Shown: one piece after another, positions 24,414 to 33,296 of the stretch
Layout of the letters: every line of letters begins with the position of its first letter
Numbering within the stretch: position 1 is the first letter of the stretch
Source: Desulfobacteraceae bacterium
GTDB lineage: Bacteria; Desulfobacterota; Desulfobacteria; Desulfobacterales; Desulfobacteraceae
NCBI GenBank assembly: GCA_016743945.1
Contig: JADGFI010000018.1
Span: 40,433-104,432, forward strand
Length of the DNA: 64,000 bases
Direction of reading: 5' to 3'
Notes under the pieces: model-generated
Seen by the model: only the letters and a program-made list of their open reading frames with translations
What the model was told of the DNA's origin: nothing
Database searches by the model: none
Translations under genes and position numbers: made by a program

Positions 24414-24627
24414 ATGTATCAATCCTGTCTCATCTGCCGATCGCCTCCGTTGCCATGGGATGATATCTAAGGTTAACCTATTGATATTAAACCATAAGAT
24501 TCAATGTTTTGGTTATCGGCACACAAATTGCTATTAATAATACTAACACTAATAGCATATGGATATGTGTGCCTATTATTAGATGCTGGCGTTAATTGTT
24601 CAGCAAAACCAAAAAAATGGAGGAAGT

Positions 24628-24981
24628 ATGAATCTTCATGAAATAAAAAAAAATTGGGACCTTGTAAATTCCGTTGACTGGGAGATGACACCAGAAGAAG
24701 CGATTGCACTTCACCTTGAATGGGGCCCCCTTAGATCCCAGGCCTATTATAATTCCCGGGACAATACCAATGAGACGGTCTATTTTGTGATCAATACCTG
24801 GAAACGGCCCCCTATTCTTACCCTGGTCCGGAGACGCGGGTTTGACTCCGAGGAGCTGGGCAATTTCAAACTCCCCAAAAACCTTGAAGCAGAATTCCTC
24901 CAGGGAATTGGCAAATACAAAGGCGTCTATGCCGTGGAAGGAAATGTTCGAGAGTGGCTAAAAAAGGAACTTGAAGTTTAA
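24628..24981 (+). CDS. conserved hypothetical protein, 117 residues
   Basis: The start at 24628 has GGAGGAAG just upstream, so the longer frame from 24583 is not used. The protein has DWEMTPEEAIALHLEWG near the N-terminus and TWKRPPILTLVRR in the middle. It is soluble, acidic at the start and without Cys. From memory it resembles a small protein conserved in sulfate reducers (DVU0772-like), but I cannot confirm this. It has its own upstream region (24414-24627) and is convergent with proC. No function can be given. Confidence 0.7.
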   Translation: MNLHEIKKNWDLVNSVDWEMTPEEAIALHLEWGPLRSQAYYNSRDNTNETVYFVINTWKRPPILTLVRRRGFDSEELGNFKLPKNLEAEFLQGIGKYKGVYAVEGNVREWLKKELEV

Positions 24982-25019
24982 GCCCGCAAAGATTTTAATT
25001 TAAGTTCCTTGCCAGGTAC

Positions 25020-25054
25020 CGGGGTCAAGATTCATTCCCTGAATTTTGACCCCG
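25020..25054. terminator. strong hairpin between convergent genes
   Basis: CGGGGTCAAGATTCA pairs over 15 bases, with one G-T, with TGAATTTTGACCCCG around the loop TTCCC. No long T-run follows in either direction, so it may be a factor-assisted terminator or a REP-like element rather than a classical terminator. Confidence 0.55.
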
Positions 25055-25083
25055 TTGCTGTTTTGGTTTAAAAAATCTTAGTC

Positions 25084-25941
25084 CTATCCGTTGTTTTTAT
25101 TGTTCTCGATAAAATCCTTGACCATTAGATCACCCAGCTCCTTTGACCGCTTGGCAGCAGATTCCACGGCATTGATCAGAGTGGTTCTCAACCCGCCCTG
25201 TTCCAGGGTGTGAATGCCAGCGATGGCGGTTCCGCCGGGGGAGGCCACCCGGTCTTTGAGTTGCCCCGGGTGTTCCTTTGACTCCAGGAGCATCTTGGCC
25301 GATCCCAGAACGGTCTGGGTGGATAAAAACAGAGAATCTTTTCTGGAAAGTCCCATTTTTACGCCGGCATCTGCCAGGGCATCCACAATGATGAAAATAT
25401 AGGCTGGTCCACTGCCGCTCAACCCGGTGAAGGCATCCATGAGCACATTTTCTTGGATAAAAACCGTCTCACCGACCGAATCAAAGATAGCCCGGGCCAG
25501 TTCCACATCTCCTTTCAGAACAAATTCTCCCGCAGCAATGGCGGTAGCACTTTCTTTAACAAAGGCGCAGATATTGGGCATGGTTCGGATTAGGCGAAGT
25601 TCTTTGCCGAGGCCTGCTGCAATAGCCGCCAGTGGGACGCCTGCTGCAATGGAAATGATCAGCTTGGATTTATCCAGGCCAGGGGCTGTTTCTTTGAGAA
25701 CAGACCCGATGATCTGGGGTTTGGTGGCATAGATGATGATGTCTGAGTTTTTAACCACTTCCATATTGTCGGCGGTGGTCGATACACCGTATTTTTGCTG
25801 GATCTCTTCCAGCAGATTGGTTGAGAGATCAGAGCAGATAATGTTTTCAGGTTTTGCTGCTTTGGAAAGAACCAACCCGCTAACCAATGCTTCCCCCATA
25901 TTTCCGCATCCGATGAACCCTATTCTTTTGTCCTGTAGCAT
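25084..25941 (-). CDS. proC: pyrroline-5-carboxylate reductase
   Basis: 285 residues from the ATG at 25941 (MLQDKRIGFIGCGNMGEAL), which matches the usual N-terminus; the open frame continues 23 codons further but without family similarity. The Rossmann NAD(P)-binding GFIGCGNMGEAL is followed by SAAGVPLAAI-like IISIAAGVPL, MPNICAFVKESATAI, and the C-terminal signature LSGSGPAYIFIIVDALADAGV and VASPGGTAIAGIHTLE. It catalyses the last step of proline synthesis. GAGGAG lies about 12 bases upstream. It stands alone on the minus strand. Confidence 0.94.
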   Translation of the reverse strand: MLQDKRIGFIGCGNMGEALVSGLVLSKAAKPENIICSDLSTNLLEEIQQKYGVSTTADNMEVVKNSDIIIYATKPQIIGSVLKETAPGLDKSKLIISIAAGVPLAAIAAGLGKELRLIRTMPNICAFVKESATAIAAGEFVLKGDVELARAIFDSVGETVFIQENVLMDAFTGLSGSGPAYIFIIVDALADAGVKMGLSRKDSLFLSTQTVLGSAKMLLESKEHPGQLKDRVASPGGTAIAGIHTLEQGGLRTTLINAVESAAKRSKELGDLMVKDFIENNKNNG

Positions 25942-26053
25942 TTTTTTTATGGACTCCTCAAAAGATATATTAAAATTAAACCCTAATATTACGGCTTTGG
26001 ATAAAATCATGTCAAGTGAAATTAATCTTCCCCAGCAATATAAGCCCTTCTAT

Positions 26054-26170
26054 TCAGGTTGCCTGCATGCTCTGGGCGGTTTTTTTGACAGCCTGTTCAT
26101 CTTCGGCACAACGCAGCAGATAGACCAAAAGACAAGTATCCTTGTCCGTAGTCTTTAATTCCCTGAATTC
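26054..26170 (-). pseudogene. possible remnant of a coding frame upstream of proC
   Basis: A minus-strand frame without start codon reads EFRELKTTDKDTCLLVYLLR and then CAEDEQAVKKTAQSMQAT before TGA at 26054. Its composition looks coding, and it is cut off by TGA and TAA upstream. I do not recognise it. The remainder of the 400-bp gap between proC and the gene at 26344 shows nothing else that I can support. Confidence 0.25.
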
Positions 26171-26343
26171 TCAAGGATTCAAAGATTATCTTTCAATAGA
26201 GAAAATTCCAGAAATCTCCCTTCATGTTACGATATATAATCTTTCTTATTGCCTTTTTTGAAAAGGAATGATTAAGCTCTCGTTTAATTATTTTTTATAA
26301 TATAGAGAGTTCAGATTTCATTAAATATACAAAGGTTAATCAC

Positions 26344-26796
26344 ATGAATGTTTCACCTAAACTTTTCAAGCGAATTATTAATTTTTACCCTCCCTATATT
26401 GGAGCGGGCATAAAAGTTGAATATATCAGTGAAGATTGGAAAGAACTGCATGTTTCAATGGCTCTACGCTTTTATAATCGAAACGCAGTTGGTACACATT
26501 TTGGAGGAAGCCTTTATTCAATGATTGACCCTCACCTTATGTTACTTTTGATGCAATTGTTAGGAAAGCAATATTTGGTTTGGGATAAGTCAGCAAATAT
26601 CGAATTCGTTAAGGCCAGCAAAAAGAAGGTGAAATCTGTAATTAAAGTCTCTGATAAGGCTCTTGAAGAGATAAAACGTAATACTAAAAAAGGAACCAAA
26701 TACTTTCCAAAGTTTTCCATTGAAATAAGGGATAAAGATAATGATTTAGTTGCCAGAGTCGAGAAAGTAATTTATGTGAAAAAAAAGTGTATTTAA
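26344..26796 (+). CDS. DUF4442/hotdog-fold thioesterase-like protein
   Basis: 150 residues. The N-terminal part NFYPPYIGAGIKVEYISEDWKELHVSM and the central NAVGTHFGGSLYSMIDPHLMLLLM match the DUF4442 group of hotdog-fold proteins related to acyl-CoA thioesterases; the GTHFGGS helix region is the usual substrate-facing segment. C-terminal strands are Lys-rich. It lies in an AT-rich accessory stretch and has no operon partner. The activity is unproven for this group. Confidence 0.75.
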   Translation: MNVSPKLFKRIINFYPPYIGAGIKVEYISEDWKELHVSMALRFYNRNAVGTHFGGSLYSMIDPHLMLLLMQLLGKQYLVWDKSANIEFVKASKKKVKSVIKVSDKALEEIKRNTKKGTKYFPKFSIEIRDKDNDLVARVEKVIYVKKKCI

Positions 26797-27064
26797 CAAA
26801 GAATTAAGCTGAAATATGTGATCCTCCCCATATATTTTGGACATACGGCGTTGAAACAAGCCAAGCATGTATGGTTGTTTATGTGCTAAATTACTTTTTT
26901 AATTTGGATTTACACTATTTATCAATCCTGGTATCCCGTTGTTCATATAAAGGGGATATGATGGCTCGGATACTAAACATGATATCCGATTAGATAACAA
27001 ATTGTGAATGATCGCCGGGCCGATGATCATTTTGTTTTACTGTAAAAGCACATCAGGGGGTAAC

Positions 27065-27754
27065 ATGAAAACAATTGGTCTTTTGGGTGGTATGAGTTGG
27101 GAAAGTACGGTTGGTTACTATCGTGCGATTAATGAAGGTGTTAAAAAAAAACTTGGCGGTTTACACTCGGCGAAAATTGCTATGTACAGCGTCGATTTTG
27201 AACCCATAGAAAAACTACAGCACCAAGGAGATTGGGAAGGTACAGCAAGAATACTTTCCGAGGCCGCTCAAAACATACAGTCTGCCGGTGCTGATGTTTT
27301 GCTCATCTGCACAAACACAATGCATAAGGTTGCTCCGCAAATAGAAAAGGCAATTAAAATCCCCTTGCTTCACATAGCCGATGCAACGGCAGAAGTTCTT
27401 GTGGATAAAGGCATTAAAACGGTTGGCTTGCTTGGCACAGCTTTCACAATGGAGAAGGATTTCTACAAAGGCCGGTTGATTGAAAAATATGGGCTCAATG
27501 TTCAGATTCCAAATGGAGAAGACAGAAAGATTGTTCACAAAATAATTTATGAAGAATTGTGTCTAGGCAAAATACAATCAGATTCAAAAAATGAATATCT
27601 ACGCATCATTGATATGCTTGCTAATCAAGGGTCTGAAGCAGTAATCCTTGGCTGTACAGAAATTGGAATGTTGATAAGCCAAGGTGATACAAAAGTAAAG
27701 CTATTGGATACCACAGCCATTCATGCCGAAAAGGCAGTGGAATATTCACTATAA
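27065..27754 (+). CDS. aspartate/glutamate racemase family protein
   Basis: 229 residues from the ATG at 27065, preceded by CAGGGGG; the frame is open 19 codons upstream but the family starts MKTIGLLGGMSWESTVGYYR. The two catalytic Cys are in LICTNTMHK and ILGCTEIGML, the cofactor-independent racemase pattern. It probably interconverts D- and L-aspartate or a related amino acid. It is flanked by AT-rich intergenic DNA and has no clear operon partners. Confidence 0.88.
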   Translation: MKTIGLLGGMSWESTVGYYRAINEGVKKKLGGLHSAKIAMYSVDFEPIEKLQHQGDWEGTARILSEAAQNIQSAGADVLLICTNTMHKVAPQIEKAIKIPLLHIADATAEVLVDKGIKTVGLLGTAFTMEKDFYKGRLIEKYGLNVQIPNGEDRKIVHKIIYEELCLGKIQSDSKNEYLRIIDMLANQGSEAVILGCTEIGMLISQGDTKVKLLDTTAIHAEKAVEYSL

Positions 27755-27889
27755 CAGTCGCATACATTCGGACAGCAAAAAATTGTTAAATAAGCACCTG
27801 TTAAATTCAAGTTAATAAAAATAAAAATGGTTTTTTTTTGATCTTACTTCGCCGAATAGAGAGAACAGGCCAAATCGATAAAGAGGATT

Positions 27890-28591
27890 ATGATGAAAAA
27901 TAAAATACTGTTATTTATTGCTTTATTCTTCCTCGGCATAGCAGCATGTACTCAGGAACAAGAAACGGTTACACCAGAAGCAAATGAGAAAACAAAAACC
28001 GTGGTTCAAGTGGAAGTTCAAAAAGAGACGGAAGCTGTTGGTTATAAATTAGGGACCAAGGGATTTGTTGATTTGGAGAAGAATATTAACATTCGATACC
28101 CTGAAATGAAAAGTTATCGTGGGGAGTTATTGCAGGACTATATGAATCAGAATCTGGCAAAAATCCTTGAGTTATATGGTCAAAATACGAACTACTCTGA
28201 TGTAACAATCACGTATGAGATAACACGTATGAACAAGGACGTGTGCAGTGTTGTTTTCAGAGGGACAGGGTCATTCTCTGGAAGCAAAGAGTTCTCAATA
28301 CTTAAATCTATGAATTTGGATGTCGGTAAGTCGTCAAATGAAATCAATTACGGCAACTTTGTTGTGAACGATGCAGAACTTCGAAAGTTAATTGGTAAAA
28401 AAGCTGTCGAACAAGACCTTGTAGAATCCTTTGAGGCTGAAGGGATCAATTTCTATTTTAAAGATGATACCGCTGTGTTTTATTACATGCCGCTGGATGA
28501 CATGGCTGATAAATTTATTGAAGTTCCCATCTCTCTTGATGAAATTGAGGGATACATCTCTTGGGATTTTGGAGACATGCCAGCGAGCTAA
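27890..28591 (+). CDS. lipoprotein with DUF3298/RsiV-like domain
   Basis: 233 residues. The N-terminus MMKNKILLFIALFFLGIAAC has a lipobox with Cys20, so it is probably an anchored lipoprotein. A Glu/Thr-rich linker follows to about residue 50. The rest has alternating strands and RYPEMKSYRGELLQDYMNQNL, VCSVVFRGTGSFSG and YFKDDTAVFYYMPLDDMAD, which recall DUF3298/DUF4163 domains of the RsiV and PdaC type, but I am not certain. AGAGGAT precedes the start. It is upstream of another lipoprotein gene. Confidence 0.7.
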   Translation: MMKNKILLFIALFFLGIAACTQEQETVTPEANEKTKTVVQVEVQKETEAVGYKLGTKGFVDLEKNINIRYPEMKSYRGELLQDYMNQNLAKILELYGQNTNYSDVTITYEITRMNKDVCSVVFRGTGSFSGSKEFSILKSMNLDVGKSSNEINYGNFVVNDAELRKLIGKKAVEQDLVESFEAEGINFYFKDDTAVFYYMPLDDMADKFIEVPISLDEIEGYISWDFGDMPAS

Positions 28592-28646
28592 AACCAGTTT
28601 CTTATATCCAAACCAATAATTTTGTTGGAACAGATGAAAAAATAGG

Positions 28647-28949
28647 ATGAAATTTATGACCAATCGAATTGGGCACACACGAAAAATAGGGAAAAGTATT
28701 GGGGTGTTATTTTGTTTATTCTGTATTATAATAGTTGGTTGCATTTCGGGCTCTAACAACACTTCGGGAACAAGTTCGCCTAAAGACGGTTTTATTAATT
28801 GCGGTGAAAAACGACCCGAAATTTGTACTATGGAATATGTTCCTGTTTGTGCTGAACTGGATGATGGTACTTGGAAGACTTACAGCAATGCCTGTAGCGC
28901 TTGTTCTGATAAAGATGTTGTAAGATATCAGGTCAATCCATGTCCGTAA
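28647..28949 (+). CDS. small lipoprotein with Kazal-like domain
   Basis: 100 residues. A long basic N-terminus leads to the hydrophobic VLFCLFCIIIVGC with Cys at the lipobox. After a Ser/Thr-rich linker the domain reads INCGEKRPEICTMEYVPVCA, then TYSNACSACS and NPCP, six or more Cys in the Kazal-type spacing (C..C..PVC..TYSNAC..C..C). Kazal domains inhibit serine proteases by a canonical loop. Related bacterial lipoproteins exist, but their targets are mostly unknown. It is 55 bp downstream of the other lipoprotein gene. Confidence 0.8.
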   Translation: MKFMTNRIGHTRKIGKSIGVLFCLFCIIIVGCISGSNNTSGTSSPKDGFINCGEKRPEICTMEYVPVCAELDDGTWKTYSNACSACSDKDVVRYQVNPCP

Positions 28950-28955
28950 TCCTCA

Positions 28956-29309
28956 ATGACAGGATTAATTAACATGAAACAAGATGGTGGATTAATCAGG
29001 AACTGGCAACTTCATCACCTGACTTTACCGGCCATAGAAGGTTTCGAGGCACAATTTATAGCTACTTTCCCCAGCGTTTTGCTTGATCCTGGACCTCTGA
29101 AGTTCAGTGGTACGGTTGTTGAAGATTCAGCAGGTAGATATAAACCTGGATGGCACATGATTTCATCTTATATCTGTTCAATTGATAGGGAAAGAGGGGT
29201 TATTGAAACAATGAATACCATTTACAAAGTTATTGATGAGGGCAATGATGAACTACCGGATATGGGTAACGATATTTTAAACGTTTTATACAAAGATCCC
29301 AAAAAGTAA
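28956..29309 (+). CDS. hypothetical protein, 117 residues
   Basis: Starts 6 bp after the Kazal lipoprotein gene, so it is probably in the same transcript. An alternative start is the ATG six codons in (MKQDGG), with AGGA about 10 bases before it. It contains WQLHHLTLPAIEGFEAQFIA and GRYKPGWHMISSYICSIDRE. There is no signal peptide or membrane segment. Not recognised. The 298-bp gap after it (29310-29607) holds nothing I can name. Confidence 0.6.
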   Translation: MTGLINMKQDGGLIRNWQLHHLTLPAIEGFEAQFIATFPSVLLDPGPLKFSGTVVEDSAGRYKPGWHMISSYICSIDRERGVIETMNTIYKVIDEGNDELPDMGNDILNVLYKDPKK

Positions 29310-29607
29310 TAGAGCGATTGTAAATTCTATAGGGCACCAGGTCAGGATAAAATTTTAAAGGTGCTGTCAAAAAAAAATATCTCCAGAATCCTTTCCCCCT
29401 GAGGGTGCCGGGTAAAAGGGGCAGCCATTCAAGACAAAAAAATATAGGGTAAAAAGCCATTTGAAGTTGTCTTTGTTTTATTGGATTTTTTCCAAATAAA
29501 GGGACGTGATAGGGTCCATTGGTCCCGGTATTGCTTATTTAATCTATGTATCGGGGCACCCCGTGTGACACTTAACCAAAGATCCCCCTACCTTAAGGAA
29601 TGAACAC

Positions 29608-30471
29608 TTGTTAACGATTCAAGAAAAATTGGATGCAGTTTATCAACACTATAATCGGCGCAAATATGTGGACCCCGATCCTTTGCTGTTTTTATATGAT
29701 TATCCTGATGTCCGGGACAGGGAAATTGCAGGGATTGTGGCCGCCTGCCTTGCCTATGGTCGGGTTGAGATGATCATGAAAACCGTGGGACAGGTGCTGG
29801 AGAAAATGGAACCCTCTCCTTTTGAGTTTTTGAACAACACCCGGGATGGGGAAATTGATGCCCTGTTCACAGGATTTAAATATCGGTTTGCCACGGATGT
29901 TCATTTATCTAATCTGCTCAAAGGAATCAAGAGGGTGATAATGGAATTCGGGTCCCTTGAAAATTGTTTTTCAGCCGGTGAAGGTAGGTCGAGTGAGACA
30001 GTTTTAACCGGCCTTTGTCAGTTGTATCGGGGACTCAATCAACGAGGTCCCATGGGTCATCTGCTGGCAGACCCCAACAAGACCAGCGCCTGTAAGCGAA
30101 GCCACCTGTTTTTGCGGTGGATGGTTCGACAGGATGCCGTGGATCCGGGGGGGTGGGACTCTGTCTATCCTTGTCAATTGATCATCCCCCTTGATACACA
30201 TATGTACAAAATCGGCACCCTGCTGGGGTTTACCCGGCGCAAAAGCCCGGATAAGAGGTGTGCCTTTGAAATAACCGCAGGTTTCAGGAAATTTTTGGCC
30301 CGGGACCCGGTTAAATATGATTTTTCCCTGACCCGATTCGGGATTCGACGACATCTTCACATGGATGAACTGAAGGGGTTTCTCAACTCAGGGGATACGC
30401 CAGGCGATTCACCGGGCAAATTTTCAGACAAATTTTTAGACAAAGGACAAGAGATTGAAGATGACCTATAA
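29608..30471 (+). CDS. TIGR02757 (DUF2400) family protein
   Basis: 287 residues starting at TTG with AAGGA upstream. The family signature is visible: DPDPLLFLYDYPDVRDREIAG near the start, AACLAYGRVEMIMKTVGQVL, KRSHLFLRWMVRQDAVDPGGWD and IIPLDTHMYKIGTLLGFTRRK. Its fold is thought to be related to helix-hairpin-helix DNA glycosylases, but no activity is known. It overlaps sfsA by 11 bp, so the two are translationally coupled. Confidence 0.85.
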   Translation: MLTIQEKLDAVYQHYNRRKYVDPDPLLFLYDYPDVRDREIAGIVAACLAYGRVEMIMKTVGQVLEKMEPSPFEFLNNTRDGEIDALFTGFKYRFATDVHLSNLLKGIKRVIMEFGSLENCFSAGEGRSSETVLTGLCQLYRGLNQRGPMGHLLADPNKTSACKRSHLFLRWMVRQDAVDPGGWDSVYPCQLIIPLDTHMYKIGTLLGFTRRKSPDKRCAFEITAGFRKFLARDPVKYDFSLTRFGIRRHLHMDELKGFLNSGDTPGDSPGKFSDKFLDKGQEIEDDL

Positions 30472-31171
30472 AGGATATAAACTGCCACGCCTGATACAGG
30501 GCAAACTTGTCAAGAGGTATAAACGGTTCCTGGCAGATATTGAATTGGAAACCGGGGAGATTGTTGTTGCCCATTGTGCCAATTCCGGCTCCATGCGAGG
30601 ATGTGCTACCCCCAAAGATCCTGTCTGGATTTCCCAAAGTGACAATCCCAAACGCAAATTAAAGTATACCTGGGAGTTGATTCAGTCAAAGGATTCCATG
30701 ATCGGCGTCAATACCCAGGTGCCCAATAGATTGGTTAAAGCCTCCATCGAGAACGGATTGATAGCTGAATTAAAAGAATATACACGGGTGACAGCGGAGG
30801 TTAAAACCAGTGACCATACACGGCTGGACCTGCTGTTGGAAAATGGGGCGGGAAATAGGTGTTATGTGGAGATTAAAAATTGCACCCTGGTGGAAGCGGG
30901 GGTGGCCATGTTCCCCGATGCCGTTACCACCCGGGGCCAAAAGCATTTGGATGAATTGGTTGACTTGAAACGGCAGGGCCATAGAGCCGTGATATTTTAT
31001 CTGATTCAGCGAATGGATGCCAGGGTATTTACCCCGGCTGCTATGATCGATAGGGTTTATGCACAAAAATTACACCATGCCGTGGAAAACGGGGTGGAAA
31101 TTATGACCCGGGATACCGCCATCGACACCGGGTGTATCTCACTTCGTCGGGCAGTTCCGGTTCGTTTGTAG
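30461..31171 (+). CDS. sfsA: SfsA family DNA/RNA nuclease
   Basis: 236 residues, the usual SfsA length. Seen: LIQGKLVKRYKRFLADIELE, VAHCANSGSMRGC, DLLLENGAGNRCYVEIKNCTL and FPDAVTTRGQKHLDEL, the latter two carrying the nuclease-like Asp/Glu/Lys residues. It was first described as a sugar fermentation stimulation protein; structural work suggests nuclease activity. The ATG at 30461 lies inside the end of the preceding gene; the TTG two codons earlier is less likely. Confidence 0.92.
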   Translation: MTYKGYKLPRLIQGKLVKRYKRFLADIELETGEIVVAHCANSGSMRGCATPKDPVWISQSDNPKRKLKYTWELIQSKDSMIGVNTQVPNRLVKASIENGLIAELKEYTRVTAEVKTSDHTRLDLLLENGAGNRCYVEIKNCTLVEAGVAMFPDAVTTRGQKHLDELVDLKRQGHRAVIFYLIQRMDARVFTPAAMIDRVYAQKLHHAVENGVEIMTRDTAIDTGCISLRRAVPVRL

Positions 31172-31201
31172 GGTGATGGGTAAAAAAACAACAAGGCCGT
31201 G

Positions 31202-31230
31202 TTGACAATCTACCACTCTGTAGTATTTTA
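31202..31230 (+). promoter_or_regulatory. promoter candidate for nifU-nifS
   Basis: TTGACA at 31202-31207 is followed after 16 bp by TATTTT at 31224-31229. The spacer holds CTAC and GTAG, a short inverted repeat that could bind an Rrf2-type regulator. The AAGGAG ribosome site of nifU lies 45 bp downstream. Confidence 0.45.
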
Positions 31231-31286
31231 GAAAAGGGTATCGGCCTGACAATAATAGTCGTTGGACTTTGATTAAGGAGAAAATT

Positions 31287-31850
31287 ATGTGGGATTATAC
31301 GGATAAGGTAAAAGAACATTTTTTACACCCCAGGAACGTGGGTGAACTTGAAGGTGCCAATGCCATTGGAGAAACCGGTTCCCTCAATTGCGGGGATGCA
31401 TTGAAATTATATTTAAAGGTGAATAAAAACGAAAGAATCATCGAAGCCACCTTTATGACCTTTGGTTGTGCCAGTGCCGTGGCTTCCTCTTCGGCCCTTA
31501 CAGAAATTATCAAGGGGATGACCCTTGATGATGCCGCCAAAGTTACCAATGATGATATTTCAGATTATCTGGGCGGATTGCCCAAGGCAAAAATGCATTG
31601 TTCGGTCATGGGCCAGTCGGCCCTCAAAAAAGCCATCGCCAATTTCAGAGGGGTTCAGATCCTTGAAAAACCAGGCCAGATCGTCTGCGAATGTTTCGAT
31701 GTGACAGACCTTGAGATCATTGACGCGGTCAAGGCCAACGGGCTTGAAACCACCGATGATGTCACCGATTATTTGAAAGCCGGTGGTGGATGCGGGCAAT
31801 GTCTGGAACGGATCGAAGAAGTAATCGCCTCTACTAAAGTCAAAGGATAA
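31287..31850 (+). CDS. nifU: NifU-like iron-sulfur scaffold protein
   Basis: 187 residues from the ATG at 31287 (AAGGAG upstream). Residues 1-125 are the IscU-type scaffold: FLHPRNVGELE, SLNCGDALKLYLKV, TFGCASAVASSSALTEI and KMHCSVMG, with the three scaffold Cys. The C-terminal part has C-x-C (VCECFD) and C-x2-C (GGGCGQCLE), a BFD-like [2Fe-2S] domain as in the middle of NifU. The C-terminal Nfu domain of full NifU is absent. It assembles clusters with sulfur from NifS, whose gene follows after 6 bp. Confidence 0.92.
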   Translation: MWDYTDKVKEHFLHPRNVGELEGANAIGETGSLNCGDALKLYLKVNKNERIIEATFMTFGCASAVASSSALTEIIKGMTLDDAAKVTNDDISDYLGGLPKAKMHCSVMGQSALKKAIANFRGVQILEKPGQIVCECFDVTDLEIIDAVKANGLETTDDVTDYLKAGGGCGQCLERIEEVIASTKVKG

Positions 31851-31856
31851 TTCCCC

Positions 31857-33029
31857 ATGAAAGTTATATATACGGATAACAATGCCACCACAAAGGTTGC
31901 TGGAGAGGTTATCGAAGAGATGATGCCCTATTTTGCTGAACTTTATGGAAATCCCTCTTCCATGCACACGTTTGGAGATGAGGTGGGCAAACGGGTAAAA
32001 CAAGCCCGGCAGCAGGTGGCAGACCTCATCAATGCAGATCCCGAAGAGATTGTGTTTACCTCCTGCGGGACTGAAAGTGATAATGCCGCCATCAATGCAG
32101 CAATCAAAGCCTTTCCGAAAAAAAAGCATCTCATCACCTCTGCCGTGGAACATCCGGCCATTAAGAACCTTTATTCTTATCTTGAGAAGACCCAGGGGTA
32201 CACGGTTACCTTTGTGCCGGTTGATAAGAAAGGCCGGTTGAATACAGCGGTTTTATATGAGAGCATGTCGGAAAATACTGCCATTATTTCTCTCATGTGG
32301 GCCAATAATGAGACCGGGGTTATTTTCCCCATTGAGGAAGTGGCCCAACGCGCAAACGAACGCGGGATCCTTTTCCATACAGATGCCGTCCAGGCCACGG
32401 GTAAGATAGACATTGATGTGAAAAAGACCGGCGTGGACATGCTTTCCCTCTCGGGCCATAAGATCCATGGCCCCAAGGGGATTGGGGTTCTCTATGTCAA
32501 AAAAGGATTTAAATTTACCCCCTACCTCATCGGCGGTCACCAGGAAGGCGGGCGCAGGGGCGGCACCGAGAATACCGCTTTCATCATCGGCCTGGGGACG
32601 GCCTGCGAACTGGCCAAACAGAATTTAGAAATTATGAATACCCGGGTAAGGGAACTGAGGGATTACCTCCAATCCCAGCTGCTGGAGAAAATCTCTTGCA
32701 CCTCGGTGAACGGTGTGCAAGATAATCGATTGCCCAATACCTTGTCCATCGGGTTTGATGCAGTGGAAGGTGAATCTATCCTTCTGCTTTTGGACCGGGA
32801 CGGTATCTGTGCCTCTTCCGGCTCTGCCTGCACTTCGGGTTCTCTGGATCCTTCCCATGTGCTCATGGCCATGGAAGTGCCGTTTAAGTCTGCCCACGGC
32901 ACCATTCGTTTTTCTTTGTCCCATTATAATACAAAGGACGAGATGGATCTCATTGTCAAGAATTTGGTACCCACCATTGAAAAATTAAGGGCCATGTCCC
33001 CCTTTTGGAAAGACGGCAAAGTGGTGTGA
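31857..33029 (+). CDS. nifS: NifS-type cysteine desulfurase
   Basis: 390 residues. PLP-dependent class V aminotransferase fold: YTDNNATTKVAGEVIEEM at the start, VEHPAIKN, HTDAVQATGKI and the PLP lysine in LSGHKIHGPKGIG. The sulfur-carrying Cys is in ASSGSACTSGSLDPSHVL with a short loop typical of the NifS/IscS class I. It removes sulfur from cysteine for cluster building on the NifU-like scaffold encoded upstream. The pair is the likely main Fe-S assembly system and could also supply selenium from selenocysteine. Confidence 0.93.
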   Translation: MKVIYTDNNATTKVAGEVIEEMMPYFAELYGNPSSMHTFGDEVGKRVKQARQQVADLINADPEEIVFTSCGTESDNAAINAAIKAFPKKKHLITSAVEHPAIKNLYSYLEKTQGYTVTFVPVDKKGRLNTAVLYESMSENTAIISLMWANNETGVIFPIEEVAQRANERGILFHTDAVQATGKIDIDVKKTGVDMLSLSGHKIHGPKGIGVLYVKKGFKFTPYLIGGHQEGGRRGGTENTAFIIGLGTACELAKQNLEIMNTRVRELRDYLQSQLLEKISCTSVNGVQDNRLPNTLSIGFDAVEGESILLLLDRDGICASSGSACTSGSLDPSHVLMAMEVPFKSAHGTIRFSLSHYNTKDEMDLIVKNLVPTIEKLRAMSPFWKDGKVV

Positions 33030-33073
33030 TTGAATTTCAAAAAAAAGGGGATCTGGCAGACGATTCTCGACAA

Positions 33074-33106
33074 GCAGACAGGTATTTTGTTTTAATACCT
33101 GTCTGC
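33074..33106 (+). terminator. long hairpin after nifS
   Basis: GCAGACAGGTATT pairs perfectly with AATACCTGTCTGC around the loop TTGTTTT. It lies 45 bp after the nifS stop. No T-run follows, so it may stabilise the 3' end or act with a termination factor. The rest of the gap to 33297 holds no gene that I can support. Confidence 0.6.
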
Positions 33107-33296
33107 ATTGCAGGAAAAACAATTGCTTAACTCCTGATTCGCCCGGCATATTTTAAATTTTATCGTTAATCGGCCCATTGAGATATCGGGCATCAGCCGG
33201 CATTGCCGCCTCAATATCAAAAAACCTTTACGGATGGGTTCTTATTCATTAGAATACCATATGATAATAAAACTTTGATGGAGTGCGGATTCGAGT

